Shown here piece after piece: positions 1 to 9,236 of a stretch of 64,000 bases of DNA. The DNA lies in assembly GCA_947626745.1 (NCBI GenBank), contig CANQTF010000004.1:145168-209167 (forward strand). The letters run 5' to 3'. This stretch comes from an uncultured Lachnospiraceae bacterium. GTDB lineage: Bacteria > Bacillota > Clostridia > Lachnospirales > Lachnospiraceae. A model generated the notes under the pieces. That model searched no databases. It was not told the DNA's origin and was given only the letters and a program-made list of their open reading frames with translations. Made by a program: the position numbers and the translations under genes. Position 1 is the stretch's first letter, and the number at the start of each line of letters is the position of its first letter.

Positions 1-655
1 CGATCTCGCCGTAAGCCCCCTGCGCCTTCACCTCCGGCCGGAAGCCGGGCCCGTCATGATCGTAGATCAGCGTGATGCGGCTGCGGACCTGTGGCTCGCA
101 GTTCATACCCGCATAGACGGCCAGATTGCCGCCCTTGGAATGTCCGCCCACATAGAAGCCGCCCGTGATATCCCGCGCCGCACGGTTCAGATAGTCCACG
201 CTCATAAGCTGTCCTTCCGTAGGCTCGGAAAAAGCAAGGTTCAGATCCTCCTTCCAACCTACGATCGTCTCGTCCGTTCCGCGGTAAGCCACGTAACAGA
301 CACCGTCCGGCAGACGAAAAGTGACGGCCGAAAACTGTGTCTCCGTCCGGAGATCGATTTGGTTTACATAATTATATACCTTGGTGTCGCGAAACCGTCT
401 GCTGCCGTGCATCGCCTGAAACAGCGCCGTGTTGTCCGCCCGGTAGCGCTCATCCGCATACAGATGATCGTAGTGCGGATGCTGTGCGATCTCCTGCAGA
501 TCCACGGCCGGTCCTTCCTCCTCCGGCGACGGCGCGATGCCGTCAAATTTCAGGTAGGAGCACTGGCAGAGCACCAGACTGTCCACCTCGTTAAACGGCT
601 TCTCCGCAAAGGTGTAATCCCCGTATTCTTTCAGATAATCCAAGATCGTTCCCAT
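1..655 (-). CDS. DUF2974 (Mbeg1-like) alpha/beta-hydrolase-fold protein, partial
   Basis: This minus-strand gene runs off the left edge; 218 codons are visible from an ATG at 653-655. I read the reverse complement directly because the frame has no stop inside the window. The start MGTILDYLKEYGDYTF is typical of DUF2974 (Mbeg1-like) proteins. A YRGTDET oxyanion-type segment lies near residues 124-130 and a GHSKGGN nucleophile elbow at 171-177 (Ser173), as in class-3 lipase-like folds. The rest of the catalytic triad is outside the window. The family is common in Lachnospiraceae and its substrate is unknown. A copy of the decamer discussed in the findings sits inside the gene, coding Tyr-Val-Asn. 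Confidence 0.8.
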   Translation of the reverse strand, partial: MGTILDYLKEYGDYTFAEKPFNEVDSLVLCQCSYLKFDGIAPSPEEEGPAVDLQEIAQHPHYDHLYADERYRADNTALFQAMHGSRRFRDTKVYNYVNQIDLRTETQFSAVTFRLPDGVCYVAYRGTDETIVGWKEDLNLAFSEPTEGQLMSVDYLNRAARDITGGFYVGGHSKGGNLAVYAGMNCEPQVRSRITLIYDHDGPGFRPEVKAQGAYGEI

Positions 656-721
656 ATCTTCCTGTCTCCCAAAACGGCTGCGGCGCCATCCTGTCCACGC
701 TGTGCCGCGACGCCCGAAACG

Positions 722-1747
722 CTACAGCTTTGCCTCCAAATGCTCGATATTCTTGATCAGCACAGAGATCGTCCCGTCAGGATTCGTGATAAATTCGACG
801 CTCTTCGGATCCTTATACTGCTCCATCGGAATCTTGATCTCGATGCCCGTATCCGTGTACAGGTGCTGGCTCTGATACTTGCGCACCGTGTTCTCGCTCT
901 GCGGCTGTATCTCTTCCTTCACCATGTCGTACTTTTCCATCTTGTCCTGAAAAGCGGCTTTCAATTCAGGCTGTTCTTCAAAGATCCTCTCGGCCAATTC
1001 CTCCACCACAAAGCCGCCGTTCTCCTCGATCTCTTCCTGAATGATGCTCTTGGCGCGCATCTGCTTCTCAAACCGCTCCGTCTCGTCGAAGCCTTCCCTC
1101 TGTATGCTCTCCACCGCTCTGCTCACAATGGACAGCTTGGACTTGTGGGACAGATGTGCGCTGCATTTCAGGAACAGGAAGGAGAAGTAGTCGGTCTTCT
1201 CCCCGTTCACCTCATATTTTTTCTCGATCACCCACAGCGCCAGATCGTCAAGCCGTATGATCGCCGCCTCCGTCAAGCGCTGGCTTTCCGACGGCAGGAT
1301 CGACTTGTGCCGGATGATCTCGTTGCTGTTGCCTTCGCCGCCGTCAAGCGGCATCGTCCGGTGGGTGTACTGCGACTTATAATTCATCTTGAGGAGCGCC
1401 AGATACTCGTCCTCGCCCTCCTTAAAACGGACTACCATAAGATCCGCCGGCGGGATATCGATATTGCCGCTCATGATGTCGTACAGCATTGCCGCGATAT
1501 CCTTGCTGACCGCCACAAAATCCTCATCTGCATAGGAATCCAATATGCGGTATATTTCCGACTGCTCCTTGTAGAAACGGCACTCCTTCGCATCGTCGCC
1601 CGAGCTGATGCGCGCGATATGCTCCCTGAGGAATTCCGCCACCTCCGAACCATATTCCAGCTCCCTGTCCGACAGCACCGGCATACCGACAGTGGAATCC
1701 AGAATATGTACGATCACATGCTTGATCCTGATATCTTCTTTGTTCAT
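722..1747 (-). CDS. Nucleoid-associated protein (37-kDa NdpA/YejK family)
   Basis: 341 residues, ATG start. The sequence fits the NA37 family of nucleoid-associated proteins: an N-terminal region beginning MNKEDIRIKHVIVHILD, a central FKEGEDEYLALLKMNYK strand region and a C-terminal EIKIPMEQYKD... segment. E. coli YejK is a basic nucleoid-bound protein of unknown precise role; the Firmicute versions are uncharacterised. The gene starts about 20 bp downstream of the stop of the next minus-strand gene (1767-2153), so the two are probably co-transcribed. Family assignment comes from recognised pattern and length; DNA binding is inferred. Confidence 0.8.
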   Translation of the reverse strand: MNKEDIRIKHVIVHILDSTVGMPVLSDRELEYGSEVAEFLREHIARISSGDDAKECRFYKEQSEIYRILDSYADEDFVAVSKDIAAMLYDIMSGNIDIPPADLMVVRFKEGEDEYLALLKMNYKSQYTHRTMPLDGGEGNSNEIIRHKSILPSESQRLTEAAIIRLDDLALWVIEKKYEVNGEKTDYFSFLFLKCSAHLSHKSKLSIVSRAVESIQREGFDETERFEKQMRAKSIIQEEIEENGGFVVEELAERIFEEQPELKAAFQDKMEKYDMVKEEIQPQSENTVRKYQSQHLYTDTGIEIKIPMEQYKDPKSVEFITNPDGTISVLIKNIEHLEAKL

Positions 1748-1766
1748 CCGTTGATCTCCCGTATTT

Positions 1767-2153
1767 TTATTGATATTTTCCCTCGTAATCCGTTCCCGTC
1801 TCCGTCTGCATTAGGTTTACATAATATTGCGGATCGCCCTCCATTTTCAGCATCGTGTCTAACGCCAAAAGCAGCATCCTGTCGCCGTTGTCCTTCCCGT
1901 CGTTCCTGCCCCGGTCCAGCTGCGCCTTAAAATGATCCATCTGCCAGACCATGATATCCACCACATCGTAGCCCTGCACCTTGTATCCGCACAGAAAATC
2001 CCGGTTCTCCAGATAATGCACAAATTCCCGATAAACACCCTCGGACCGCACGAGCCGCCGCCAAAAATCCTGCAGGAAGTCCTCGTTCTCACCCGCACAA
2101 CGGCAGAGTACACACGCCCATTGATACGCCTTTTCTTCCCTGTCCTTCTCCAT
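1767..2153 (-). CDS. Conserved hypothetical protein (128 aa)
   Basis: I placed the start at the ATG at 2151-2153 (MEKDREEKAYQWACVL) because AGGAGG lies seven bases upstream; the longer frame would add a glycine-rich tail with no ribosome binding site. The protein is soluble and acidic, with two cysteines near the N terminus (WACVLCRC) and no domain I recognise. It lies immediately upstream of the nucleoid-associated protein in the same direction and may share its operon. A decamer copy at 1815-1824 encodes YVN here. Confidence 0.65.
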   Translation of the reverse strand: MEKDREEKAYQWACVLCRCAGENEDFLQDFWRRLVRSEGVYREFVHYLENRDFLCGYKVQGYDVVDIMVWQMDHFKAQLDRGRNDGKDNGDRMLLLALDTMLKMEGDPQYYVNLMQTETGTDYEGKYQ

Positions 2154-2307
2154 ATGCCCTCCTCTGCCGTCCACGCCGCCGCCAGACGCCTCTTTTGCAC
2201 CCATTTTATGCAGCGCCGGTTCTTTTTATTGCCTGTTCACGATATAATAATGATAACAAAGCACTCGCCCTGCGTCTTCTGTGCCCGGGCGGAAAGCGAA
2301 ACGGTCC

Positions 2308-3603
2308 ATGACTCTGCTGCAACGCTGCAACGATCTGCTCTGGGGATTCCCCCTGCTCTTCCTGTTACTGGGAACACACATTTATTTTACCATAAAATTG
2401 CGTTTTCCTCAGAAAAATCTGCTCTATGCGCTGAAATTATCTCTCGGCAGAGCGGACAACACGGGCAGCGGCCTCTCGCCCTTCTCCGCGCTCGCCACGA
2501 CGCTGGCCGCCACACTCGGCACCGGCAACATCATCGGCGTCTCCACCGCCGTCGCGCTGGGCGGCCCGGGTGCGATCTTCTGGTGCTGGATCACCGGTAT
2601 CCTCGGCATGGCCACCGCCTACAGCGAATGTTACCTGAGCGTTCTGTTTCGCAGCAGGAATACCGCCGGCGTCTATGTCGGCGGCCCTATGTATGTACTG
2701 AAAAATGGTTTACATAATAATTTTCTCGGCACACTCTACGCGCTGTGTACACTGGCCGCCGCCTTCGGCGTCGGCTGCACCACACAGGCAAATTCTGTGA
2801 CACAGGCGGCTCAGGCCTCTTTCCGCCTGTCGCCGCATCTGGTCGGGATCGCGCTCGCCCTTCTGACCGGCGCCGTGATCATCGGCGGCGTGCGCAGCAT
2901 CGCCAGTCTGTGTGAGCGCACCGTTCCCGCCATCAGCTTCGTATATCTGTTCGGCTGCGCGCTCTTGCTCGTCCTCTACCGCAATGTCCTGCCCGCTGCC
3001 TGTCTTCTGATCCTCAGAGACGCCTTTTCTTTCGGCGCGGTCGCCGGCGGTGTGGGCGGCGCAGCCCTGCAGCACGCCGTGCGCTACGGCATCGCGAGAG
3101 GGCTGTTCACCAATGAGGCCGGCATCGGTACGGCTGCCATCGCCGCAGCGGCATCGCATACGGAAGAACCGCGCATTCAGGCATATGTATCCATGACCGC
3201 CGTATTCTGGGACACCGTGGTCATGTGCCTTGTCACGGGACTGGTCATCGTCTCCAACATGCTCTATGACCCGGCTTCCCTTGCGGGTGTGCCGGAGACC
3301 GGCCTGACCGCCGCCGCGTTTGCGCATCTGCCGTATGCGGGAGACGCGTTCCTGACGGTGTCACTCGCCGCATTTGCCGTCACGACGCTGATCGGCTGGT
3401 CCTATTTTGGTGAAAAAGCGACGGAATACCTGGTAGGCCCAAAAGGTATTCCGCTCTATAAACTCGCCTATATTCTGATGATATACCTCGGTGCGATCAT
3501 ACCGATGCGCCTGGTCTGGGAGAGCACCGACCTGATCAATGCCCTTATGGTGCTGCCGAACGTGCTGGCGCTCTACTGTCTGCGCAGATACATCAAGCCG
3601 TAA
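2308..3603 (+). CDS. Alanine/glycine:cation symporter (AGCS family)
   Basis: 431 residues from the ATG at 2308; a GTG at 2281 would add nine residues but has no better ribosome binding site. The protein is polytopic, with the AGCS signature region LAATLGTGNIIGVSTAVALG near residues 75-95 followed by GGPGAIFWCW. It should import alanine, glycine or a related amino acid with Na+ (or H+) across the cytoplasmic membrane. It is the only plus-strand gene in the first 36 kb and has its own upstream AT-rich region with a TATAAT at about 2242. The length is slightly short of the usual 450-480 residues, mainly at the C terminus. Confidence 0.88.
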   Translation: MTLLQRCNDLLWGFPLLFLLLGTHIYFTIKLRFPQKNLLYALKLSLGRADNTGSGLSPFSALATTLAATLGTGNIIGVSTAVALGGPGAIFWCWITGILGMATAYSECYLSVLFRSRNTAGVYVGGPMYVLKNGLHNNFLGTLYALCTLAAAFGVGCTTQANSVTQAAQASFRLSPHLVGIALALLTGAVIIGGVRSIASLCERTVPAISFVYLFGCALLLVLYRNVLPAACLLILRDAFSFGAVAGGVGGAALQHAVRYGIARGLFTNEAGIGTAAIAAAASHTEEPRIQAYVSMTAVFWDTVVMCLVTGLVIVSNMLYDPASLAGVPETGLTAAAFAHLPYAGDAFLTVSLAAFAVTTLIGWSYFGEKATEYLVGPKGIPLYKLAYILMIYLGAIIPMRLVWESTDLINALMVLPNVLALYCLRRYIKP

Positions 3604-3621
3604 GGCTCTTCCGCATGCCGG

Positions 3622-4896
3622 TCAGATCTTGAAGTTTGCCGCGATCTCCTGAAGGGCGCGGCTGCTTCTCTCCAAAATGGACATCTTGCGCAGGATCTCC
3701 TCAGAGCCGACATTTGTATTCTGCATCGCGTCGGCAACGCTGCGCACCTCATCGACGATCACCTGATTCAGCTTCGTCACCTCCTGCAGCGATGCGAGCA
3801 TCTCTTCCACGGAAGCGCCCATCTGCTCGGAGGCCGCTCCCAGATTGCTCGCGACGCCTTCAAAAAACGCCGCATCCTTCTGATACTGCTCCGCCGTCGT
3901 GACCATCGTATGATAATCGCCGATCACATGATCTTTCATAAAGGCTAACAGCTTACCCGCACTGTCCTTCAGGTCCATGACCGACCCAACCACTTCGTCT
4001 ATCACTTTCTGGATCTTGTCTACCGTTACCTGTGAGTTCTCCGCCAGATTCCTGACCTCGTCTGCGACCACCGCAAAGCCTCTTCCGGCTTCGCCGGCTC
4101 TCGCCGCCTCGATCGCCGCGTTCAGGGCAATCAGATTCGTCTGGTTGGCGATCGCGCCGATCTCCTGCGACAGGGCCTTGATCTCCTCGATCTTCTCCAC
4201 TTCCCGGAGCGCGCGTTCCAATTCTTCCTCTGTGCTGTGATAAATGACGCTCGCCTGCTTCTTGGATTCCACCGTACTATGGTACAGCTCGTCCGCGCGC
4301 GTGTTGATCTCCTTGGACGCCGTCGCGGAGTCCGAAGCCTGTCCCGCCACATCCATCACCGCATCTCCGATATCGCCGCTCGCCTGGCTGATAGACTGCG
4401 TCACGTCCGCCGACTCCTTAACCTTCTCGATCAATTCCTCCATGACCTGATCCATCTGGTCGATATTGTTGTTGAGATCCGCCATCTCGCTGTAAGCCGC
4501 GGAAGCCGTATCGGATATATTGCCCGCCTCCGTCTTCGTGCCGACGATCGTCTCCTTGATCCGCTCCTTGATGCTTCTGGTGGCGTGTGTGACTTCCTCG
4601 ATCTCGTCCTTGAAGCCTTCGGCCACCGTTGTCCGTGCAGCCGCCTTCTGATCGCTGAAATCGCCCGACGCAAACTGTTTCAGTTCCGCCAGCGGCACCA
4701 GCGCCTTGTTGAACGTAAGCATCACGATCAGATCGATCAGCACCGTCCCTACTGCACCGATGACCAGTCCGATCACCGCCGCGCTGCCCGCGTTTGCCTG
4801 ACCGACCAGTACCGCGCTCACCACGGACGCAATAAACAGAATGACAAACGCCGCCGCCGAGACGGACAGCATCAGCTTTCCCCGTATCGTTTTCAT
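3622..4896 (-). CDS. Methyl-accepting chemotaxis protein without a large sensor domain
   Basis: 424 residues. Two transmembrane helices (about 8-30 and 38-62) are separated by only a few residues, so there is essentially no extracellular ligand-binding domain. A HAMP-like segment follows, then a long coiled coil. The highly conserved signalling tip [20 protein letters not shown] and [10 protein letters not shown] lies around residues 250-290, where CheA/CheW bind in known MCPs. The C terminus ends FKI without a CheR-binding pentapeptide. No other chemotaxis gene is in the window. It probably senses a membrane or cytoplasmic signal, or a ligand through a partner protein. Confidence 0.9.
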   Translation of the reverse strand: MKTIRGKLMLSVSAAAFVILFIASVVSAVLVGQANAGSAAVIGLVIGAVGTVLIDLIVMLTFNKALVPLAELKQFASGDFSDQKAAARTTVAEGFKDEIEEVTHATRSIKERIKETIVGTKTEAGNISDTASAAYSEMADLNNNIDQMDQVMEELIEKVKESADVTQSISQASGDIGDAVMDVAGQASDSATASKEINTRADELYHSTVESKKQASVIYHSTEEELERALREVEKIEEIKALSQEIGAIANQTNLIALNAAIEAARAGEAGRGFAVVADEVRNLAENSQVTVDKIQKVIDEVVGSVMDLKDSAGKLLAFMKDHVIGDYHTMVTTAEQYQKDAAFFEGVASNLGAASEQMGASVEEMLASLQEVTKLNQVIVDEVRSVADAMQNTNVGSEEILRKMSILERSSRALQEIAANFKI

Positions 4897-4976
4897 TCCA
4901 TCTCATCCTCCTGATACCCGTAAAAATATAACAAGAATATTATACCCGAAACGACGGCGTTCGTCCATAGATATTC

Positions 4977-6317
4977 TTACGCCGCCCGCTCTTTTCTCCT
5001 GTAATGCACATAGAAGCCGATACAGATCAGCGCCGACAGCAGAGAACCCAGCGGCGCCGCCCACCCCATCGGGTAGAGGCTGTCCGGCCAGAGAACGCTC
5101 GCAAACCACGCCCCCGGAATACGCACAAGCAGGATCGCGGCTATATTGTGGATAAAAGAGATCATCGACTTCTGGTCGCCGCAGAAATAGCCGCTGAAGC
5201 AGAAATGCACCGCCGCGAAGACACAGTCAAACGCATAGGAGCGCAGATACGCACTGCCCGCCGCAAGCACGGCCGTATCTCGCGTAAAGAGCCCTACCAG
5301 CGTGTGCGGCAGGAACTGGTTGTACAAAGCACACAGAAGGCCCCAGCCCATGGTGATTGCCAGTCCGTAATACAGGGATCGTCTTGCCCGTTCCGCCTTG
5401 TCGGCGCCCATATTCTGTGCCGTAATGGTAGAGATTGCGGACAAAAATGCCGAAGGTACAAGGAACATGAAGCCAATCAGCTTCTCCACGATGCCCACCG
5501 CGGCGGACGCGGTCAGCCCGCGGCTGTTGGCGATCACCGTGATCACGATGAAGGCGATTTGTATCATGCCGTCCTGCAAAGCGATAGGCGAGCCGACCTT
5601 CAGGATCTGTCTGAGGACGTCCCGTCCCGCACGGATATCCTTTCTTCCGATACGGATCCCCAGCTTGTACACGCGCATCATGACAAGCGCCGCCGCCACG
5701 CTCACCGCCTGACCGCATACCGTGCCGAGCGCCGCGCCCGCCGCGCCGAGTCCGCACATACCGATGAATACGAAGTCCAGAACGATGTTGACGGCACACG
5801 CAATCCCCACAAAGTACATGGGACGTCTCGAATCGCCAAGCCCCCTGAAGATGCTGCTGATCACATTGTAGGCCGTGATAAAAGGGATACCGGCAAAACA
5901 GACGGCAAGGTAGATCCTCGTCTCGGATACCGCCTCCGCAGGAGTTAACATAACTCTGGTGATCGCTCCCGTACACACCAGCAGCACCGCCGTGACGCCC
6001 ACCGCAAAGCACGCAAAAAAGACAATGGAAGTGCCCACTGTCTCCGTCACTGCCCGCTCATCCTTCGCCCCCACGTTCCGCCCGATGCGCACGGTCGTCC
6101 CCATCGCGAACCCGACGATGACGACGGTCAGCATATGCATGACCTGACTGCCGACGGACACCGCGGTAGTGGTCGCCGACCCGTTGTACAGGCCGACCAC
6201 AAAGAGATCCGCCAGTCCGTAGAAAGTCTGCATAAAGCATGCCAGCAGATAAGGCATGGCAAAGCGGAGCAGGTTCTTACCCACGCTCCCTGTTGTCAGA
6301 TCGTTTTTCTCATTCAT
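4977..6317 (-). CDS. MATE family multidrug/metabolite exporter (1)
   Basis: 446 residues with twelve predicted membrane helices in two homologous halves. The N terminus (LTTGSVGKNLLRFAMPYLLACFMQ followed by FYGLADLFVVG) is typical of the NorM/DinF-like MATE family, and each half has the conserved region after helix 2 (VGSQVMHML...). These proteins export cationic compounds in exchange for Na+ or H+. The ATG has an acceptable Shine-Dalgarno. The next minus-strand gene upstream (the aldo/keto reductase) ends only 20 bp away, suggesting an operon. The substrate cannot be read from the sequence. Confidence 0.9.
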   Translation of the reverse strand: MNEKNDLTTGSVGKNLLRFAMPYLLACFMQTFYGLADLFVVGLYNGSATTTAVSVGSQVMHMLTVVIVGFAMGTTVRIGRNVGAKDERAVTETVGTSIVFFACFAVGVTAVLLVCTGAITRVMLTPAEAVSETRIYLAVCFAGIPFITAYNVISSIFRGLGDSRRPMYFVGIACAVNIVLDFVFIGMCGLGAAGAALGTVCGQAVSVAAALVMMRVYKLGIRIGRKDIRAGRDVLRQILKVGSPIALQDGMIQIAFIVITVIANSRGLTASAAVGIVEKLIGFMFLVPSAFLSAISTITAQNMGADKAERARRSLYYGLAITMGWGLLCALYNQFLPHTLVGLFTRDTAVLAAGSAYLRSYAFDCVFAAVHFCFSGYFCGDQKSMISFIHNIAAILLVRIPGAWFASVLWPDSLYPMGWAAPLGSLLSALICIGFYVHYRRKERAA

Positions 6318-6337
6318 CTCTCCAAGCTCTCAGTCCT

Positions 6338-7462
6338 CTATCCTCCGAAATGCCCCGCCACCGTTTTCAAATGCTCTATGATCGGAAGATGCTGCGGGCA
6401 GACGCGCTCGCATTGGCCGCAGCCGATGCAGTCTCCCGCCTTGCCGAAGTCCGCGGTCAGCCTGTCATAGTATGTACCCTGCGGTGTCCAGCCCTTCTCT
6501 TTGACCTCCTGTCTGTCCGCATTGTAGAGCGAGAAATATTTCGGTATGGCGATCTTCTTCGGGCAGCCGTCCGTGCAGTAAGAACAGCCCGTACACGGTA
6601 TGACGATACTGCCGTTGATCATAGCCGCCGCCTTGGCGACAAGCTCCCGTTCCTCCCTGCCGAAGGGTTTAAAATCGGACATATAGCCGATGTTGTCGAG
6701 AAGCTGCTCCATATTGCTCATACCGCTTAAGACAAGCTGTACATTGTCAAGGCTCGCCGCAAACCGGATCGCCCATGAGGAGACGGACATCTGCGGATCG
6801 TACTCCCGAAACAGCTTCTCCACCGCGGCGGGGACCTGCGCCAGTGTGCCGCCCTTGACCGGCTCCATGACAAACACCGGCACGCCGTGTCTCACAGCCG
6901 TCTCATAGCACAGGCCGGACTGAATGCTCGGACTGTTCCAGTCGAGATAGTTGATCTGCAGCTGCACAAACTCCATTTCCGGATGCTCCGTGAGCACCCG
7001 ATCCAGCAAAGCCGCGTCGTCGTGGAACGAAAATCCGATATGCTTTACAAGCCCCTGCCGCTTCTTCTCCATAAGCCATGCAAAGCAATCCAGCTCCGTA
7101 AAGATCTTATAGTGATTGCGGCCGATGTCGTGAAGCAGATAGTAGTCAAAGAAGCCCGCACCCGTCTTCTCAAGCTGCGCGTTGAAGATCCTGTCTCTGT
7201 CCTCTTTCCCGCCGAGGAACTCCGCGTGGAGCTTCGTCGCAAGCGTGAAGCTGTCGCGCGGATGCCTGTCAACAAGGCATTCCTTCGCCGCGTTCTCGCT
7301 CCGGAAGCCGCAGTACATCCATGCAGTGTCAAAATAGGTGAAGCCGTTTTTGATAAAAGTGTCCACCATCTGCTTTGTCATTTCCATGTCTATGCTGGCG
7401 CCGTCGTTGGCATCACGAAGCGGAAGCCGCATCAGACCGAACCCTAATTTCTTATTACCCAT
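6338..7462 (-). CDS. Aldo/keto reductase with C-terminal 2x[4Fe-4S] ferredoxin domain
   Basis: 374 residues from the ATG at 7460-7462, preceded by GGGAGGG; an upstream in-frame start is unsupported. The N-terminal AKR barrel ([24 protein letters not shown]) is followed by two ferredoxin cysteine clusters, [14 protein letters not shown] and [12 protein letters not shown], in the last 85 residues. Such fusions are common in anaerobic Clostridia and presumably couple NAD(P)H and ferredoxin electrons to carbonyl reduction; the substrate is unknown. It lies directly upstream of the MATE gene with a 20-bp gap. Confidence 0.9.
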   Translation of the reverse strand: MGNKKLGFGLMRLPLRDANDGASIDMEMTKQMVDTFIKNGFTYFDTAWMYCGFRSENAAKECLVDRHPRDSFTLATKLHAEFLGGKEDRDRIFNAQLEKTGAGFFDYYLLHDIGRNHYKIFTELDCFAWLMEKKRQGLVKHIGFSFHDDAALLDRVLTEHPEMEFVQLQINYLDWNSPSIQSGLCYETAVRHGVPVFVMEPVKGGTLAQVPAAVEKLFREYDPQMSVSSWAIRFAASLDNVQLVLSGMSNMEQLLDNIGYMSDFKPFGREERELVAKAAAMINGSIVIPCTGCSYCTDGCPKKIAIPKYFSLYNADRQEVKEKGWTPQGTYYDRLTADFGKAGDCIGCGQCERVCPQHLPIIEHLKTVAGHFGG

Positions 7463-7527
7463 ATACCCTCCCGATACACTCGTCGATCGTACCATATTCT
7501 CAGAAACCGTTACCGCATATTACCGGC

Positions 7528-8304
7528 TCACCCCAGCGCCACATCGAGGATCATCATGATCACAAAGCCGAGCGCGACCCCGATCGTACCGACATTGCTG
7601 TGTTCTCCCGTCTGAGACTCGGGGATCAGCTCCTCCACCACCACATAGATCATCGCGCCCGCCGCAAACGCCAACAGATAGGGAAGCGCCGGAACGATCC
7701 TGCTGGCAAGAAGGATCGTGACCGCCGCGCCGACAGGCTCCACGATGCCCGACAGCGAGCCGTAGGTGAAAGCCCGAAACCGCGGCATACCCTCGCTGCG
7801 AAGCGGCATAGAGATGATAGCGCCCTCCGGAAAATTCTGAATGGCGATACCCACCGCAAGCGCAAAAGCGCCCGCCATCGTGATGCCCGCATGGCCGAAA
7901 AGCGCGCCCGCAAAAGTCACGCCCACCGACATGCCCTCGGGTATGTTGTGCAAGGTTACGGCGAGGACAAGCATCGTTGTTTTTTTTAAAGGCGCTTCGA
8001 TGCCCTCCGGCTGCGCGCTCTCCAGATGCAGATGCGGAATCAGGCTGTCCAGCACGAGCAAAAACGCCATGCCGCCCAAGAATCCCACCGCGGCGGGTAT
8101 CCACGCCGTACGCCCCTGCTCCCCGGCCATGTCGATAGCCGGGATCAAAAGAGACCAGACCGACGCGGCGATCATCACGCCGGCGGCGAAACCCAAAAGC
8201 AGCTTCTCCAGCTTCTTATTCATCTCTCTCCGCATCAAAAAGACCATCGCGGATCCGAGGGTCGTTCCCGCAAAAGGGATCAAAAGTCCGAGTGCCAACT
8301 GCAT
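7528..8304 (-). CDS. ZIP family divalent metal transporter
   Basis: 258 residues, polytopic. Helix 4 carries the ZIP metal-binding motif HNIPEGMSVG near residues 120-130, with the paired helix-5 region IAIQNFPEGA further on. A cytosolic loop containing HLHLE precedes helix 4. ZIP proteins import Zn2+, Fe2+ or Mn2+. The gene starts 18 bp after the stop of the rrf2 regulator and continues the nifS-nifU-rrf2 direction, so it is probably co-transcribed with iron-sulfur cluster assembly genes. Iron is therefore a reasonable substrate guess, but this is inference from position. Confidence 0.87.
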   Translation of the reverse strand: MQLALGLLIPFAGTTLGSAMVFLMRREMNKKLEKLLLGFAAGVMIAASVWSLLIPAIDMAGEQGRTAWIPAAVGFLGGMAFLLVLDSLIPHLHLESAQPEGIEAPLKKTTMLVLAVTLHNIPEGMSVGVTFAGALFGHAGITMAGAFALAVGIAIQNFPEGAIISMPLRSEGMPRFRAFTYGSLSGIVEPVGAAVTILLASRIVPALPYLLAFAAGAMIYVVVEELIPESQTGEHSNVGTIGVALGFVIMMILDVALG

Positions 8305-8322
8305 ACGCTACCTCCGTTCTGT

Positions 8323-8739
8323 CTATCCCTCAAAATCGTCCCGCATCAGATCGGCGATCGTGATGCCGTCGAAATAGTCGTTCATCATGCCGGTGAACTT
8401 CTGCCACATCGGCAATGTCCTGCACTCCGCCGTCCTGACGCACGGCTTCGGATCGCACTCCAGACAGGCCACGGGGGCGAGATCGCCTTCCGTAAGTCTC
8501 AGGATCTCGCCCACGCTGTATTTCTCCGGCGTCCGCGTCAGCCGGTAGCCGCCGCCCTTTCCGTGAACGCCCTCTATCATATGATTCTTGGTCAAAACGG
8601 GGAGGAGCTTCTCGAGATATTTCAGGGAGATATCCTGCCGTTCGGCCACGTCCTTCATGGGAACATAACAGTCCCCGCAGTGCTCCGCAAGATCGATCAT
8701 GACGCGCAGGATATATCTTCCCTTCGTGGAAATAATCAT
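8323..8739 (-). CDS. Rrf2 family transcriptional regulator (IscR-like)
   Basis: 138 residues. An N-terminal winged helix (MIISTKGRYILRVMIDLAEH) with a GKGGGYRL wing is followed by four cysteines at 92, 95, 100 and 106 (CLECDPKPC...C), suited to binding an Fe-S cluster as in IscR. It is the third gene of nifS-nifU-rrf2 and probably represses that operon through the 19-bp palindrome at 10447-10465, which sits just downstream of the nifS -10 box. The regulatory link is inferred from layout; family membership is clear. Confidence 0.88.
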   Translation of the reverse strand: MIISTKGRYILRVMIDLAEHCGDCYVPMKDVAERQDISLKYLEKLLPVLTKNHMIEGVHGKGGGYRLTRTPEKYSVGEILRLTEGDLAPVACLECDPKPCVRTAECRTLPMWQKFTGMMNDYFDGITIADLMRDDFEG

Positions 8740-8769
8740 ATGCCACCCATTCCTTTCGCCGCTGTGCGC

Positions 8770-9201
8770 CTATAGGTCGCAGTGCCCGCAGCTTGCACAG
8801 TCCGGAAACTGCGATTCATCGTATGCGATGCCGTTTTTGTCGTAGTAATCCTTGAGCGCCGCCTTGATCGCCTCCTCCGCCAATACAGAGCAGTGCAGCT
8901 TGTGCGCCGGAAGTCCGTCCAACGCCTCCGCCACCGCCCTGTTGGTCAGCGCCATAGCCTCGGACACGGGCTTGCCCTTGATCATCTCCGTCGCCATGGA
9001 ACTGGACGCGATCGCGCTGCCGCAGCCGAATGTCTCGAATTTGACATCGGTGATCGTGTCATTGTCGATCTTCAGATAGATCTTCATGATATCGCCGCAC
9101 TTGGCGTTTCCCACCTCGCCGACGCCGTCAGCGTTCTCGATCACCCCGACGTTCCGGGGATTGCGAAAATGATCCATTACCTTATCACTGTATAAAGCCA
9201 T
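8770..9201 (-). CDS. nifU: NifU/IscU-type Fe-S cluster scaffold protein
   Basis: 143 residues, full length. The three cluster-ligating cysteines of IscU/NifU-N are present (Cys35 in NAKCGD, Cys60 in TFGCGSAIASSS, Cys104 in LHCSVLAEEA) together with the conserved Asp37. An extra C-terminal CASCGHCDL tail is typical of the clostridial version. It receives sulfur from the cysteine desulfurase encoded immediately upstream (gap 35 bp) and assembles [2Fe-2S]/[4Fe-4S] clusters. Confidence 0.93.
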   Translation of the reverse strand: MALYSDKVMDHFRNPRNVGVIENADGVGEVGNAKCGDIMKIYLKIDNDTITDVKFETFGCGSAIASSSMATEMIKGKPVSEAMALTNRAVAEALDGLPAHKLHCSVLAEEAIKAALKDYYDKNGIAYDESQFPDCASCGHCDL

Positions 9202-9236
9202 ATTTGCCTCCGTTCCGACTCCTTATTCCCATCTTA

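Noticed and set aside
56..1930. Plus-strand open frame of 624 codons at the left end
   Set aside because: It is antisense to three genes with good ribosome binding sites and recognised families; its translation is Arg/His/Leu-rich, as mirrored frames of GC-rich genes are.
8330..8746. Alternative minus-strand frame of the same length as the Rrf2 gene
   Set aside because: Same region as the Rrf2 regulator in another frame, without family similarity.
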